From: Saururus chinensis | Taxonomy: Eukaryota; Streptophyta; Magnoliopsida; Piperales; Saururaceae | Reading direction: 5' to 3' | DNA length: 64,000 bases | Assembly: GCA_035235625.1 (NCBI GenBank) | Contig: CP141146.1 | Coordinates: 17,292,501 to 17,356,500, forward strand | Part shown: piece by piece, positions 20,470-32,935 of the stretch | Layout: each line of letters begins with the position of its first letter | Position numbering within the stretch: position 1 is the first letter of the stretch | Position numbers and translations under genes: made by a program | The notes under the pieces: model-generated | The model's database searches: none | What the model was told of the DNA's origin: nothing | The model's input: only the letters and a program-made list of their open reading frames with translations

Positions 20470-21060
20470 CTCAATTACATCATGCATAAGCATCATATAT
20501 AACCTGCATGAGCAGTGTCTCTAACACACATTCATATCATATATAACCTGCATAGCACGTGTCTCCAACGCGTAATCACATCAAGCATATTCATATCATT
20601 CATCTATAGATCATTCACCCAACACGATGAGTGTCTCAATCACATGATACTAAATCATGCATAATAAATCATTTTCATATGTGTCCCATAATTTCACTTA
20701 TCCCTACACAACTTGTGTAACATGGGTATAATATTATCTCATACACATGCGTCATCAACAAATGGTGAATGTCTTCATCATGGAGAGAAATACAATCATA
20801 CCACCCGTTATGGATATCAATCCGATTTCCTACATGGAAACTAGGGGGCTTGGGGTAGTCAGCCCCTCTGCTCACCCTAGACAATCCGCAAAGGGAGGCC
20901 TGATTTCCTTGCAGAAACATAGAGCAGTCTGCTTGCCCTGGACAGTCCTGGCCGGGATGTCCGATCTCCTCATGAAGACCTAGAGCAGTGTGTTCACCTT
21001 GGATATCTCCTGCGGCGGAGAGAGTCTAATTTCCGCAAGGGAAACCTGGAAAATGTAATA
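20470..21060. repeat. Imperfect tandem repeats within the outer LTR
   Basis: Two sets. Near 20,480-20,640, 'catatcatatataacctgcat..' units each carry a 'gtgtctc.aac' stretch. Near 20,810-21,050, units of ~60 bp share 'gg.agtc...tttcc..c..gaaa.c.tag'-like sequence. The inner LTR lacks both, which accounts for much of the length difference. Confidence 0.55.
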
Positions 21061-21374
21061 GCCGGTGCACGAAGGCCTACCACTCTGGATTCTCAAGGCC
21101 ATATGACTTTATCAAGAAAATTTTAACCACATACACATCAATTCAGATCGACTCAACCCGGGGAGTATCCATGTTCCACACAGGATCTCAAATCAAAATT
21201 ATGTCCTTTCAGACCAACCAATTTCTGATAAGCCAACAATCGATCAATCCGGCACGCAACCTCACATCATTGCATCCAATCGATCATCCATGACTAATCT
21301 CAATAAAGTCTCATTTGGAAATTTGTTTCATGATGCATGCAACATGGTACATACATAGGCATCTCAGCCATTTG

Positions 21375-22940
21375 TGTAAGATCCTTGATCGTGTAACGGT
21401 TTGAATTCAGTTTGTTTAGCTGCTTTTGTGCGATTTAATATTAATTCTGATCAGTTCAGGACAAATTGTGAGATTTAAGTATTTTCTAAAGTTTTTAATC
21501 AAAAACAACTTCATATTTATGAGTTTTAATGATTTTGGGTCAAACCTAAATTTTTTGAATTTTTCACAAAATTTCCAAAAAATAGGGTTTGGTGGGACCC
21601 CCCTGTGGGCCCCACCGACGAAATTAGGGTTGTTGGTCCAAAATGCCCCATACATCGAAGGAGGTCACTATTAAAATTTTCAAAATTTTTCTAGTCCTAA
21701 TTTTGGGTCAAATTACCAAATTTTGGTTCTAGAATTGAGCTACTAGAATGGTGTGGAATTTATGATGGAGATTTATGCATGAAGTATGCTTAAGTATTTG
21801 TTATGTGGTAGAATATGTTGGTGGTTATACATGTTAACATTGAATTACCTTGAATCTTGGAATGTTGGAATTCTTATGCTTAGAGTATGTTTCTAGCAGA
21901 CACATTACATGGTAAATGGTAAGATATGTTATTTTATGATGCGAATGGATTGTAGGTAATGGATGATATCATGTTTTGGCTTCATGTGTAGAATAATCAT
22001 GTTTGTAGGAGTTGAACATTTGATTTCACATGGATGGATTTGAGCTTTATGGTAGACTTCACTTTGATTTCAGTTGGAAATCATTGTTTTAAATGTGTTT
22101 AAGCATGCGTATATTGCCTTGTGAGTTTATGTCAAAGCATTGGTCATATGCTTAGGATGTGCATGAACACACATGTATAGGAATCTACTATGAAATTGTA
22201 GTTAATTATGATGCATGAGGGAACTCATGGATCGGATTTCATTAATAATGTTTTACTGATGTTTAACCGAAATTGATCGATTGTATGCAATGATGTGAGA
22301 TTGCGTTCCGGATTAATCGATCGGTGATTTAATCGGAACTTGGTTGGTTCGAAAGGACATTATTTCAATTTGAGTTCCTGTGTGGAACATGTATACTCCC
22401 CAGTTGAGTCCAGTCAAATTGAGTTATGTGGGGATGAGTTGTGTACTTGTCTTGCGGATGAGATTTATTTATTGAGATAGTCAAACCTGGACCCTAACGA
22501 CATCTAGTCAAATAGGATCCTCTGTACGATGAACAGTCGGGGAGAGCATGGGATTTGGTGTGGAAGCCTGTAGACTTTGCATGTTTTTCTGATTATTTTG
22601 TTATGATGTTAGAACACCATGTAAGGTGGTTCTTGTTTCAGACTTGTGTTATATTGTGTCTTTAGATCTATTTGAGACCTTGATTTGAGCAAGGTGTGTT
22701 GGCTCAGAATTATAAGTATTTTGGTATAAGACTTGTGGACTACTTTAGAGTTAAAGCCTTCTTTTGTTCTACTTATTTATTCTTGCTCAAAGTAGTGTGT
22801 ACCTCCGCTAGTTAGACCGCCCATAGTAAGGGCATAAGTCTTCCGCTATTCAATTAATCATTTCAATTCCATCGCCACCATGCACTGGACCAGCCCTTGG
22901 ACCGGGTTCGGCTCGGGTAGAGCGGTGCCGAGGCATGACA
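21375..22940 (+). mobile_element. Solo LTR, family 2, inner copy (1,566 bp)
   Basis: It begins TGTAAGATCC and ends GGCATGACA, with flanks ATTTG (21,370-21,374) and GTTTG (22,941-22,945), a 5-bp duplication with one change. It is the same family as the LTR it entered, in opposite orientation: the pair share 'gtggaacatg.atactcccc', 'gcatgatgtgagattgcgt' and the end 'ggttcggctcgggtagag'-like stretch. Confidence 0.82.
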
Positions 22941-23642
22941 GTTTGATCGGCTGTCAGGCCATTCAATCGCCATAACGACAATCTTTGGTTCGTCTTCCCC
23001 ACTTCGAAATCAAAACCGAAACTCCACATACAAATCTTAAACTACCAAATCATACTCCCAAATATCATAATAATCGAATCCATGCTTAGAAAATATCAAA
23101 TCTAGCCATTGCTGAACAAAAACCCTAAGAAATCTCATCAAAGATTAAACCTTTCTCAAATCACCATTAAAGCTCATAACCATGGAACCCACTTCAAACT
23201 CTATCAAAACGTAAATCTGAAATCACAGCAGCATTTAAGACAAAAACACTTACCTTTAGCAAGCTTCTTCACTCGAAATAGCTCCTCAAACAACTTCAAA
23301 ACCGACCCAGCTTATGGTTTTTATTAATACCTTCATAAATCTGATTTAAAACACCTAAATCCTTCAAGAACTAGTAGATTATGGTTCAAGAGACTCAAAA
23401 ACGAAATTCCCATCATTAGGTTTTGAAATAGAAACCCAAATCAATAGTGTTTAAGTAAAAATCGAGATTAATCCAAAGGAAAGGAAGGGATTTGAAAGAT
23501 TTAAGAAAAACCCCAATAGATTAATTAAACATTAAGCAAATCCATACCTTAATCTCATTTCTCTTTTAGGAAAATGAGGATTAGGCTCCTAAGCTCCTAC
23601 TCTCAGCCCTTTTCCAATTGGGAAAGTGGCTAGGCTTTTCCT

Positions 23643-23650
23643 TTTATAGT
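23643..23650 (-). promoter_or_regulatory. TATA box of solo LTR family 2 (outer copy)
   Basis: Minus-strand ACTATAAAAGGAAAAGCC is followed by a leader-like sequence, in the LTR orientation. It is the expected U3/R boundary of the LTR. Confidence 0.5.
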
Positions 23651-24439
23651 AAAGGGTGGGGTAAACCTAATAGATTTGTGGGGTATAAATAGGGTTTTAC
23701 ACTAAAAATTGAAAATCTTGCTCATTTAAACCAAACTTTAAGTCTGAAAATTTTGAAATAATTATTTTATGTCTTAGGTTAATGTTAGGGTCATTTTGGA
23801 CTAATAACCCAAATTTTGCACGTGGGGCCCATGGTGGGTCCCACACCCTAACTTTTCAGGAAAAATAGTAAAAATTCTAAAAAATCCAAATAACTTAAAT
23901 TAACTTAAAAAACATGAATGTAAAGAATTTTTTTGCTAAAACCTTTGGTAACCATTTTAACTTTGAAAATAGTCAAAACCGGTCAGAATTAGCATTAAAC
24001 CACACAATAACAATTAAATAGAATAAAATAAACTGGTTCAAGCTTATGGATCTTACAGAGGGTGGATGGGAGTAGCTAGGACGGTGGGGGTGGCCGGGAC
24101 TGCAACAATAAAGACAGGAGATGGGCAAAGCAATGGTGGTAGTTTGGGTCGTTGCAGGGTGAAGCAGAGAAAAAATAGTTGAGAGGGGGGGACGAGGAGA
24201 ATGGTCGGTAGGGGAAGCCGAATTGGCTACGGAGGCTAATCCGTGGCTGCAGGCTAGGCTGGAGAAGGGGAACAATAGGGGAGAGAGGGAGAGGGGGCAT
24301 TTAAGGGTTGCGGACTAGCACTGATAGGCAGCGAATGGGCAGCAGACGTATAGCGGAGAAATTTTGACAACGGAGGGAGGAGTTGGGGGAGGAAGGAGGG
24401 ATGGGTTATTAAGCACAGTCGGGAGAAATTTTGATCTGC

Positions 24440-24575
24440 CGCGTGTGGGAAGAGAGAGAGAGAGACAGACAAAGATAGAGAGAGAGAGAGAGAGATAGAG
24501 ACAAAGGGATTGAGAGAATGAAGAGAGAGGGAGAGATACAAAAGGGAGAGAAAAGAGGAGAGAGAGAGATAAGAA
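24440..24575 (+). repeat. GA-rich tract of element A2
   Basis: GAGAGA-type repeat, the equivalent of 5,694-5,925. Confidence 0.85.
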
Positions 24576-24739
24576 CACATCTACTCCTATTTTTTAAGTC
24601 TGTTAATTTTAAATCTAACTCAACCACAACAACCTCAAATCAGATTATAAGACTCATTAATTACATACAGAAGGTTTCTTTACAAAATTTTAACAATAAA
24701 ATCTACCAGTAAACTAGACATATGACTTGTATATTTTTA

Positions 24740-24776
24740 AATCTCTAAATGGAGCTATTAAAATGGAATAAATGGA
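24740..24776. mobile_element. Stowaway MITE right-end remnant (after A2)
   Basis: 'aatctctaaatggagctatt' followed by 'aaaatggaataaatgga', a decayed form of the MITE right end preserved at 28,085-28,126. Confidence 0.45.
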
Positions 24777-26706
24777 CTTTTTTGTACATATTAAATTTAA
24801 TAGAAAATTCTTAAAAATGGTTTATGAATGAAGTCACTTATCACATAAAATAAACACACACAAAAATGTTGATCATTAAAAGTGTATTATTTGTTTAATG
24901 CTATCTAACTAAAATGTTGATCATTAATTTAAAAAAAAATTATACATAGTTATCTCTAGACATATCTTAATTTTATAAAAATATATGGATTGAATTGTAT
25001 GTAAAGAAAATTGCTTAAGTTTTAAAATTGTAAATTGATAAATAATAAATTTTAAGAATGATATTCTCTGACTAATAACTTACACATTTGAAGATTATCC
25101 ATTGTTTACCTAATGTTGCTTTTTTTTTCTTCTAAAATGTGGTCATATAGATATAAGTAAAGCTAAGAAAGAGATTTAGTAAGGGAGGCTCATTGTATAT
25201 ACTGGATGTAAACAAGAACACATGACGACCTTAAATTGCAAGTAAAAAGATTGTAGATGTGCACCTTTCATGAGGGAACATTCTGAAGATAATGGATTAG
25301 TTGTAGCAATTTCTTTTATAGAAACCCAAGCTTAAGTTAAAGTCCTGATGCTTAGCTTGTCAAGCACATTTATGTGAGAGAATGTTGATAGTACAGTGAA
25401 CAACCTTTTATTGAAATGGACTTTCTTCATTCCTTAATTCTAAAAATTTATAACTTATAGAATTTATTATTTAAATTGTGTGCATTACTAATGGCTGATT
25501 TTACATCAGTATAACTTATAGAATTTATTCCTTTAAATCTTTTCACTCCTCCAGTGTAGTTTTTTTTTGACAAATATGATTCTTGATGAGCTCACTTAAT
25601 AGAGTGTCCAGTATCCACCTATGCTTTTTAACATCGTGTTAAATTCATTCATTTAATCACTTGTCTTTGGCATGCCTCAATTTTTCGTTTTCCTCAACAT
25701 AAAATAGTCTCATACTGTGTAGTAAACATCAATTGCAATAGTTGACACCAATTATAACAAAAAATGATTACTGATTAAAGATAGTATGAAAAGCTGATTT
25801 GATACAAAGAGGGCAATCAACTTTTATAAATGCATTTAATATACTCCCTCCATCCCATGGCAGCTTCATTTGGTTTTTAAGTTCCTTTTGAAAAACCATA
25901 TGGAGTTATTAATGTGGGACAAAGGGGATAGTGTTATTGCGTTGAAATTACAGAAAACAAAGAAGAACTAGGAGCAAGAAGGCCTTCAATATTTTAAATT
26001 ATTGTAGTGGTTTCCCAATATTTCCTTGTGAGTAATCTTTCCTACATGATCCAATCAAGACAAGTAGCCTTTTCTTTGAATGCACATACTATCAATTCTA
26101 ACAAAGATATATGAATATGGGCGCAAAAAAGGTTAACAATGGGATTGTTCTCTAGTATGATGACTACCAACCTAAAGCAGTAAATGGCATTCAATTTTAA
26201 AGAGCTGCCATTTGTTAGAATGCAAATGAATAAAATCAATGTTTTGTTCTGTTTGTTAGCAGATTCGACTACATGATGTTTAGTTTAGCTTCAGTTTCAC
26301 ATTATTGCCATTGTGAAATGGCTTTTGTCTCTTAAAAAAGACTACTTATTGACATATATTTTCTTCATTTTTTGGACTAAAGAACATAAACACTATATCT
26401 TTTCTTCATTCTTTATGACCATATCATTGTCATTTGTCAATGCAAACTTGAAGAGCTTGAATGTATGTTTTTGTTTTTTTATGCTAGTCTGTTTAGTTGA
26501 GAATTGGAAGTTGATCTTCAAATGATGTATATAATTCAATTGACCATATGCAAATGCAACTAAGTACTTATATGAAGGAAAAGATGCAAGGATCACATAA
26601 TTGACAAACTTACAAATTTGTTATGTTCTTGTTTAGAACCATATGTGTGAAACAAGAAATAGTCAATTAAAACTACATGTGTGAAACAAAAAATAGTCTA
26701 AAATCC
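24777..26706. other. Partial copy of block X (copy 4)
   Basis: 24,870-25,125 matches 2,505-2,765 and 25,890-26,706 matches 3,955-4,770. The DNA between them (25,130-25,850) is different and includes a short CTCCCTCCATCC-type MITE end at ~25,850. The cysteine-rich ORF, promoter-like site and exon-like segment are all missing. No convincing gene. Confidence 0.55.
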
Positions 26707-26783
26707 TACTCCTTCTATCCTATAGTAATAACTCCATTTTAAAAAACTAGTGATTTTTATTGAATGGTGGGATTTACAACTAA
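26707..26783. mobile_element. Left half of a Stowaway MITE (before A3)
   Basis: TACTCCTTCTATCC to '..gggatttacaactaa', ending exactly at the A3 terminus. Its right half is at 28,085-28,126. Confidence 0.65.
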
Positions 26784-27104
26784 CACTGCAAGAAAAAAGA
26801 AGAAAAGTTTCACTAATGACTATTAGTGACACTTAAAAAGCGTCGCTAATAGTCTCGTTGCAAGTGCTTATTATTCACGCAAATGAAAAAAAACGTCGCT
26901 AATAGTACTGCTATTAGCAACACTTTTTCTTACGTCGCTAATATTAGTTTTTTGCGACGCTTTCAAAAGCGTATTAGATACTCTTGCTACAAAGTGTCAC
27001 TAATAATATAGTATTAGTGACACTTATTAAGCATCGCTAATACGAAAACATATTTTAAAAAAATTATTAGAGATGTTTTTTAAGCGGCGCTAAAAGTTCT
27101 TTTA

Positions 27105-27600
27105 GCGATGTGATAGTAGAGGAACCGGGGCAGAGATGGAGCCGGGCGGGGCAGGCGCGAGGGTAGTGAAAAACAAGGGAGAGGGGGGAAGGAAGTGGCT
27201 AGGATTGCGGGGGTAGCTAGGACTGTGGCAATGAAGCCGGTAGGTGGGCAGATCCATGGCAGCGGGTTGGACCATAGTAGGGTGGTGTAGAGAAAAACAG
27301 GGGAGAAGGTAGCCGGGGCGACTGGTAGGGAGGGGAAGCTGGGTGGCGGCATAGGCTAATTCGTGGCTGCAACCCAAGCTGGAGAAGGGGAACAAGAGGG
27401 AGAGAAGGAGAGGGGGTGTTGACGGATTGCAGACGGGCACGGATAGGCAGCAAATGGGTGGCGGAGAAATTTTGACGATGAAGGGAGAAGGTTGGGGTGG
27501 AAGGAGGGAGGGGGATTTAAGCGTGGCAGGGAGAAATTTTACCATGCCATGTGTGGGAAGAAAATGCAGGAAAATTTTACCTGCATTTTATTTTTTTGTG
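27105..27600. other. GC-rich module of element A3, first copy
   Basis: Collinear with 5,114-5,620; minus-strand frames are proline/serine-rich. It is followed by the GA tract (27,665-27,925). Confidence 0.5.
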
Positions 27601-27664
27601 ACGCTTTCCAATAGTCGCAAAAATAGTTTTTGTGATATTTATAAATAAATTTCACTGTAAATAA

Positions 27665-27925
27665 AACCACAAAGAGAGAGAAGAGGGAAAGAGAAAGCAG
27701 AGAGTAAAGGGAGAGAGATACAGCATAGAGAGAGAAGAGGGAGAGAGAGAGAGAGAAGATAGAAGAGAAAGAGAGGCAAAAGAGAGAAAAGGGGGGAGAG
27801 AGAGAGAGAGAGGAGAGATAAGGGAGACAAAAAAAGAGAAGAGAGTGGATAGAGAGAAGATAGAGAGAGAGTGAAGAGAGATGAAGAGATAGAGAAGGGA
27901 AAGAAAAGAGGAGAGAGAGATAAGA
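27665..27925 (+). repeat. GA-rich tract
   Basis: GAGAGA-type purine repeat, the equivalent of 5,694-5,925. Confidence 0.88.
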
Positions 27926-28084
27926 ACACGTCTACTCTTGTTTTTAAATTCTATCAATTCTAAATTTAACTCAACCAAAACAACCTCAAATCAAATTCTA
28001 AGACTCATTATATACACAAGGTTTTTTGACATAATTTTAACAAAGAAATCGGTCAATAAACTAGACATATGACTTGTATGTTTT

Positions 28085-28126
28085 TACATCTCTAAATGGA
28101 GCTATTAAAATGGGATAAAGGGAGTA
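28085..28126. mobile_element. Right half of a Stowaway MITE
   Basis: 'tacatctctaaatggagc' followed by 'tattaaaatgggataaaggg' and AGTA, the inverted form of the CTCCCTNNNTCC terminus with its TA site. Paired with 26,707-26,783 it shows that a ~1.3 kb A-type segment sits inside one MITE. Confidence 0.6.
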
Positions 28127-28310
28127 TCATTTTACAGATTAAATTTTATAGAAAAATCATTAAAATGGTTTAGGAATGAATTTAATATCATAGAAAATAA
28201 ACACATAAAAAAAGCCTATAGCCATAACTAAAATGAAGTATGACAAGCTCTTACTAAAGTTTGAACTATAAATTAGATTTCATAGAGTAAAAACAGACAA
28301 GGGAGAGGGT
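28127..28310. other. Short stretch related to block X
   Basis: AT-rich DNA with weak similarity to 2,345-2,420 and 24,785-24,850, leading into a second GC-rich module. No gene seen. Confidence 0.35.
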
Positions 28311-28374
28311 GTTGGGGGGGATCTGCTAGGCCGGCTGGGTAGGGGGGAGCCGATGTGGCGGCAAATGAACTGGG

Positions 28375-29095
28375 GTATAACAAACCTGGGCCGGGTCTTG
28401 AACCACATGGTTTGGGTCACCCGACCTGAACCTGCTCCCTCGTCCATCCAAAAGTGAGGGAGCCTCTGGCGGAGGCACATCTTGGCTACCATGGTGGGGC
28501 GAAGGCTGGGCCTCATTAGATTGCTGTCTAGCAGCAATTCAGATGGGCCTTGCCTCGCTGCCGCCCGGTGGCTGGCCGGGGCCAAAGATTCCTCTGCGGC
28601 CCACCAGAGGCTTAGCCTCTGGCAGTGCCACCCCTCACCGCGATGGAAAGGCGAGGTCTAGGTCTCACCGAATCGCCGCCTGGCGCCGATTCCGATGGGC
28701 CTAGCCTTTCTGCCTACTAGTGCCAGGCCGGGATCGAAAGCTTCGCCCTTTTTTTTGTTCAATGTCTGACCACTGCTAATGCAGCAGCCAGCTGCCACTG
28801 CCGGGTGATGGACCGGTCCAAACTGGATCGGCATCATTAAGCGAATCCGACAACCTTGGTCTGGTCTCCGGCCAATGGCTGCCCTTTCGCCGCATAGTCC
28901 CAATTCCTTGTTGTCTGATCCTCTCGTTGCCATGGGAGGAAAGAAGAGAATGGTTGCGGCCAATTCCCCAACTTCCATCAGCCTGCCCTAGTACCTAAGG
29001 CTTTGATGGAGAATTAACCATTGGCCATCCTGCCCACAAAACAAATCCAGCTGCCAGCGGCTCTACCCCTTCTCTCTCCAGTAAATAGTAATTAA
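28375..29095. other. GC-rich insertion of unknown type in the second module
   Basis: Compared with 27,105-27,170, the module is interrupted between 'aactgggg' and 'ggagccaggcgag' by ~720 bp. The insert contains two diverged copies of a ~165-bp unit ('gatgggcct.gcct..ctgcc' near 28,535 and 28,695). Minus frames up to 106 aa are present but match nothing I recognise. No clear termini or target duplication. Confidence 0.4.
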
Positions 29096-29860
29096 ATGGA
29101 GCCAGGCGAGGCAAGAGCGAGGGCAATGAAAAATAGGGGAGAGGGTGGAAGAGAGTTGCTAGGATGATGGGGGTAGCCAGATTGCAGCAATGAAGCCAAG
29201 AGGTTGGAAGAGCCATGGTGACAGGTTGGGCTGTAGCAGGGTGAGCAGAGAAAAAACATGGGAGAGGCAAGAGTCGGGGGGCGACTGGTCGGTAGTGGAA
29301 GCCTGGTTTGTAGCAGAGGATGATCCGTGGGTGCTAGCCAGACCGAAGAAGGGGAACAACAAGGGAGAAAAGGGGAGGGGATGTTGATGGGTTGTAGACG
29401 GGCGCGGATAGGCGGCGAACGGGCAGCATAGAAATTTTGACGATGGAGGTTGGATTTGGAGGTGGAAGGAGAGAGGGGGGATTTAAGCATGGTTGGGAGA
29501 AAATTTGCCCTGCCACGCGTGGGAAGAAAATGCAAACAAATTTCACCCACGTTTAATTTTTTTGTGACACTTTGAAAGCATCGCAAAGTTTATAGTTATG
29601 TTTAGACATAAACTTCACTATAAATAAAACCACAGAGAAAGAGAGGAGGGAGAGAGAGAGAGAGAGGAAGCAGAGAGTAAAGAGAGAGAGGAGAGAGCAC
29701 AGAAAGAGGAGAGAGAAGAGGGAGAGAAAGAAGATAGAAGAGAGCGAGGATAGAGAGAAGAGAGAGGATAGAGACAAAAAAAGAGAAGATAGAAAGATGA
29801 GAGAGTGTGCAGGAGATTGAGAGAGATAGAGAGAGGAGAGAGAGGGTTTTAGGTTAGAGA
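29096..29860. other. GC-rich module, second copy, plus GA tract
   Basis: 29,096-29,580 repeats the module at 27,130-27,600, and 29,630-29,860 repeats its GA tract. The tandem second copy supports a fusion of two A elements. Confidence 0.55.
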
Positions 29861-29879
29861 GAAGAGAGGGATTAAAAAA

Positions 29880-30240
29880 TAAATTTAGCCTCTTTGGGAC
29901 GCTCTATTAGGAGCATCGCAAATAGTATAACAGTTGTGACACATATTTGCAAATAGTATAACAGTTGTGAGGCTTCTAAGCATCCCAGCTATTATACTAT
30001 TTGCGATGCTCAATTGTGAGTGTTTAAATAGTACAATATTTTAAAAACAATGTTATATACTACTTTTTATGTTTAGAAGAAGCGTCACAAATAGATTAGA
30101 GTAATGATGCTAAATCATAAGCGTCACTACTATTTATACCATTTGCAATGCTATTTATGAGCGTCGTAAATAGTATAAAACTATTTTTTTATAAACATTA
30201 CTATTTGTGAAGCTTAGTAAAGAGCGTCGCAAATAGGCTT
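29880..30240. repeat. Array of TTTGCGACGCTC-type motif pairs
   Basis: Inverted pairs such as 'ctatttgcgatgctcaa' and 'gagcgtcgtaaatagta', with TTTGCG rather than TTAGCG. The last unit ('aagcttagtaaagagcgtcg') also occurs at the join near 46,455-46,485. Confidence 0.65.
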
Positions 30241-30469
30241 TGTTTTAATATCTCTCCTCTCTCTTCTCCCTCCCTCTCTACCCTCTCTCTCTCTCTCTTC
30301 ACAGTCTCTCTACCACTCTCTCTCTACCCTTTCTCTCTTCACACTCTACCTCTTTCTCTCTTCACTCTCTGTTCTCTCTCTCTTCACTCTTTGTTCCCTC
30401 TCTTTTCTCTCTCGCACTTTTCTCTCTCTTCTCCCTCTCACTACAACAAAATGTACTATTAGCGATGCA

Positions 30470-31020
30470 TTTATTAGCGACATAAACAAAAATGCAGCTA
30501 AAAAACACTACTTATAACACATACCAAATTATCCCAAAAAAATGAACTATTAGCGACACATATCATCTATTAGCGACACTTAATTTCAAGCATCGCTAAT
30601 ACTAACCATATTAGTGACACTTTCTAATAAATGTCGCTAATTAGTTAGGCTACTAGCAATGCTTTAAATAAGCATCGCTAAAAGATATTTATTTTTAAAA
30701 AAAAATAGAAAAAATCATAACTATTGGCGATGCTTTATCTTAAGTGTTGTTAATAGTTTTAATATATTTACTTATTATATATACAAATAGTAAATATTGA
30801 AAAAAAATATTATATTTAATAAGTTTATTTTAATTTTCTTAATATTTATTTATTATATAATGATTTATTAAATAAAATTATTTAATAAGGCTAATAGCAA
30901 CACTTGTAAACAAGCTTCTCTATTATCAATGCTATTTGCGATGCTTGTTAAAAAGCGTCGCTAATAAGTAAATATAAATTTTTAATTAAAGGTAGTGTCA
31001 AAAATAGATTAAAACTATCA
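30470..31020. repeat. Left-arm subterminal motifs of B2
   Basis: Dense TTAGCGACACTT/AAGCATCGCTAAT inverted pairs after the B terminus, interleaved with AT-rich DNA. Confidence 0.65.
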
Positions 31021-31084
31021 CTATTTATATATAATGTATTTTATTTCTTAAAATTTCTTATTAATTTTAATATATAATTTATAA

Positions 31085-32935
31085 TAAAAGAGAGTGAAGA
31101 GAACAAGAGAGAGGAGAGAAAGAAGAGAGAGTGTGTGATCAGGAGAGAGAGAAGGAGATGAGAGATAGAGAGAGAGAGAAGAGAGGGGTGAGGAGAGAGA
31201 GAAAGAGAGAAAGAGGGGAGAGAGGGTAGAGAGAAAGAGAGGGTGAGGAGAGAGAGAGGATGAGGAGAGAGAGAAGAGAGGGGGTGAGGAGTGAGAGAGA
31301 AGAGAAAGAAAGAGGGGAGAAGAAATAAAATTTTAATGATATATTATTTTTTACAAAAATTATAAATAAAAAAATGTGTATTAGCGACGCATAACCATAT
31401 ACGTCGCTACTACCTTAAGTTAGTAGCGACATACATATATGCATCGATAATACCCGTATGCTTTAGCGACACATATCCTATACGTTGTTAGTAGCGATGC
31501 ATATCCAATATGCATCGCTACTACCTTTGGCTGGTAACGACGCATATAGTTATGCGTCGCTACTACAAATTTTTATTTTAAAAAAAATTAAATAAAAGAG
31601 AGACAAGAGAGAGGAGATAGAGAAGAGAGGGTAGAGAGAGGAAGATAGAGAGAATGTAGAGAGAGAGGGAAAATTTTCATTCTAATTTTTTTATCTTTTA
31701 TTTAAAAATTAGTCAAAAAAATTAATAAATAAAAATGTATTAGTGACGCATATGAATATGCATCACTAATACTCTTGTTATTTGCGACCAATATTTATGC
31801 ATCTCTATAACCTTGGTAGTAGCGACGCATATTCCTATGCATCGCTATTACCTTATAATTTATTATATTATATTTAATATATGTAGAGAGAGAAAAAAAG
31901 AGGATATATAAAGAGAGAGAGGAGAGAGAGAGGATGAGAGAGGGGGAGAGAGAGAGAGGGAGGGGGATAGAGGGGAGAGAGAGGAGGAGGAGTGAGAGTA
32001 GACATAATGGGGGAGGGGAGAGAGTAGACATAATGGGGGTGAGGAGAGAGGGAAAATTAAAATTTAATTTGTTTAAAAATTAATCAAAAAATAAATAAAT
32101 GGACTCTTGTTATTAGCGACGCAAAAGAATATGCATCGCTGATACCCTTTTTATTAGCGACACATATTCCTATACATCGCTAATAACCTTGGTAGTAGCG
32201 ACGCATATTCTTATGCGTTGCTATTACCTTATAATTTATTATATTAATATTAAAATATGTAGAGAGAGGATATAGAGAGAGGAGGAGAGAGAGGACAAAG
32301 GGAGGAGAGAGGGAGGGAGAGGGAGACAGAGAGAGGAGAGACATAGACAGGGAGAGAGGGAGGATAAAGGGAGAGGGAGGACAGAGAAATGGAGGAGAGA
32401 TGAGAGAGAGGGAGGAGAGAGAAGAGGGAGGAGGTGAGGAGCGAGAGAGTAGAGAGAGGGAAAATTTTAATTTTAGTTTTTTTTATTTAAAAATTAATAA
32501 ATGGAAATGTATTAGTGTCGCATATGAATATGTGTCGTTAGTTCTCTTGTTATTAGTGACGCATAAGAATATGCATCGCAAATATCCTTGGTATTAGCGA
32601 CGCATATTCCTATGCATCGCTATTACCTTATAATTTATTGTATTGATTTTTAAATATGTAGAGATAGAAAAAAAAGGGAGGATATAGATAGAGTGGTGAG
32701 AGGGGGAGAGAGAGGAGGAGAGGGAGAGAGAGGAGGAGAGGGAGAGAGAGGGAGGAGAGAGAGAGAGATGGAGAGAGAGGAGAGAGAGAGAGGGAGGACA
32801 GGGAGGGAGAGAGAGGAGAGAGTGAGGGAGGAGAGAGAGGAGAGATAGAGAGGGAAGGAGCAAAGGGAGAGAGAGTGAGTGAGGAGGTAGGTGAGAGTGT
32901 TGAGACAGAGGAGAGAATGGGGGAGAAAGTAATAT
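31085..32935. repeat. Tandem array of ~380-400-bp units alternating with GA tracts
   Basis: Each unit has a GA tract, an AT-rich stretch, and inverted pairs of TTAGCGACGCATAT / ATATGCGTCGCTAC motifs. The marker 'ccttataatttatt' recurs at about 31,851, 32,227 and 32,628. A first variant (31,380-31,560) carries GTAGCGACGCATAT pairs. Confidence 0.75.

Larger units (their letters stand above)
19767..24057 (-). mobile_element. Solo LTR, family 2, interrupted by a second copy
   Basis: On the minus strand it begins TGTAAGATCC (24,057 downwards) and ends GGCATGACA (19,767). It is flanked by GAGGA and GAGGG, a 5-bp target duplication with one difference, and the flanking element-A sequence rejoins across it. 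A copy in the opposite orientation sits inside (21,375-22,940). Excluding that insert it is ~2.7 kb, about 1.1 kb longer than the inner copy, because of extra DNA with imperfect tandem repeats at 19,800-21,060. No retrotransposon coding body was found. Confidence 0.82.
18991..24739. mobile_element. CACTA element A2, left terminus deleted, split by an LTR
   Basis: TTAGCGACGC motif pairs (19,000-19,490), the GC-rich module (19,500-19,766, continued at 24,058-24,440) and the GA tract (24,440-24,575) are collinear with the left part of A1. No CACTA terminus is visible: the sequence jumps from the MITE into subterminal motifs near 18,991. It contains no B element. MITE right-end sequence follows at 24,740. 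Confidence 0.65.

Noticed and set aside
31085-32935. Possible CRISPR-like array of regularly spaced repeats
   Set aside because: Units are long and AT/GA-rich with degenerate inverted motifs, in a plant transposon; no short identical direct repeats with unique spacers.
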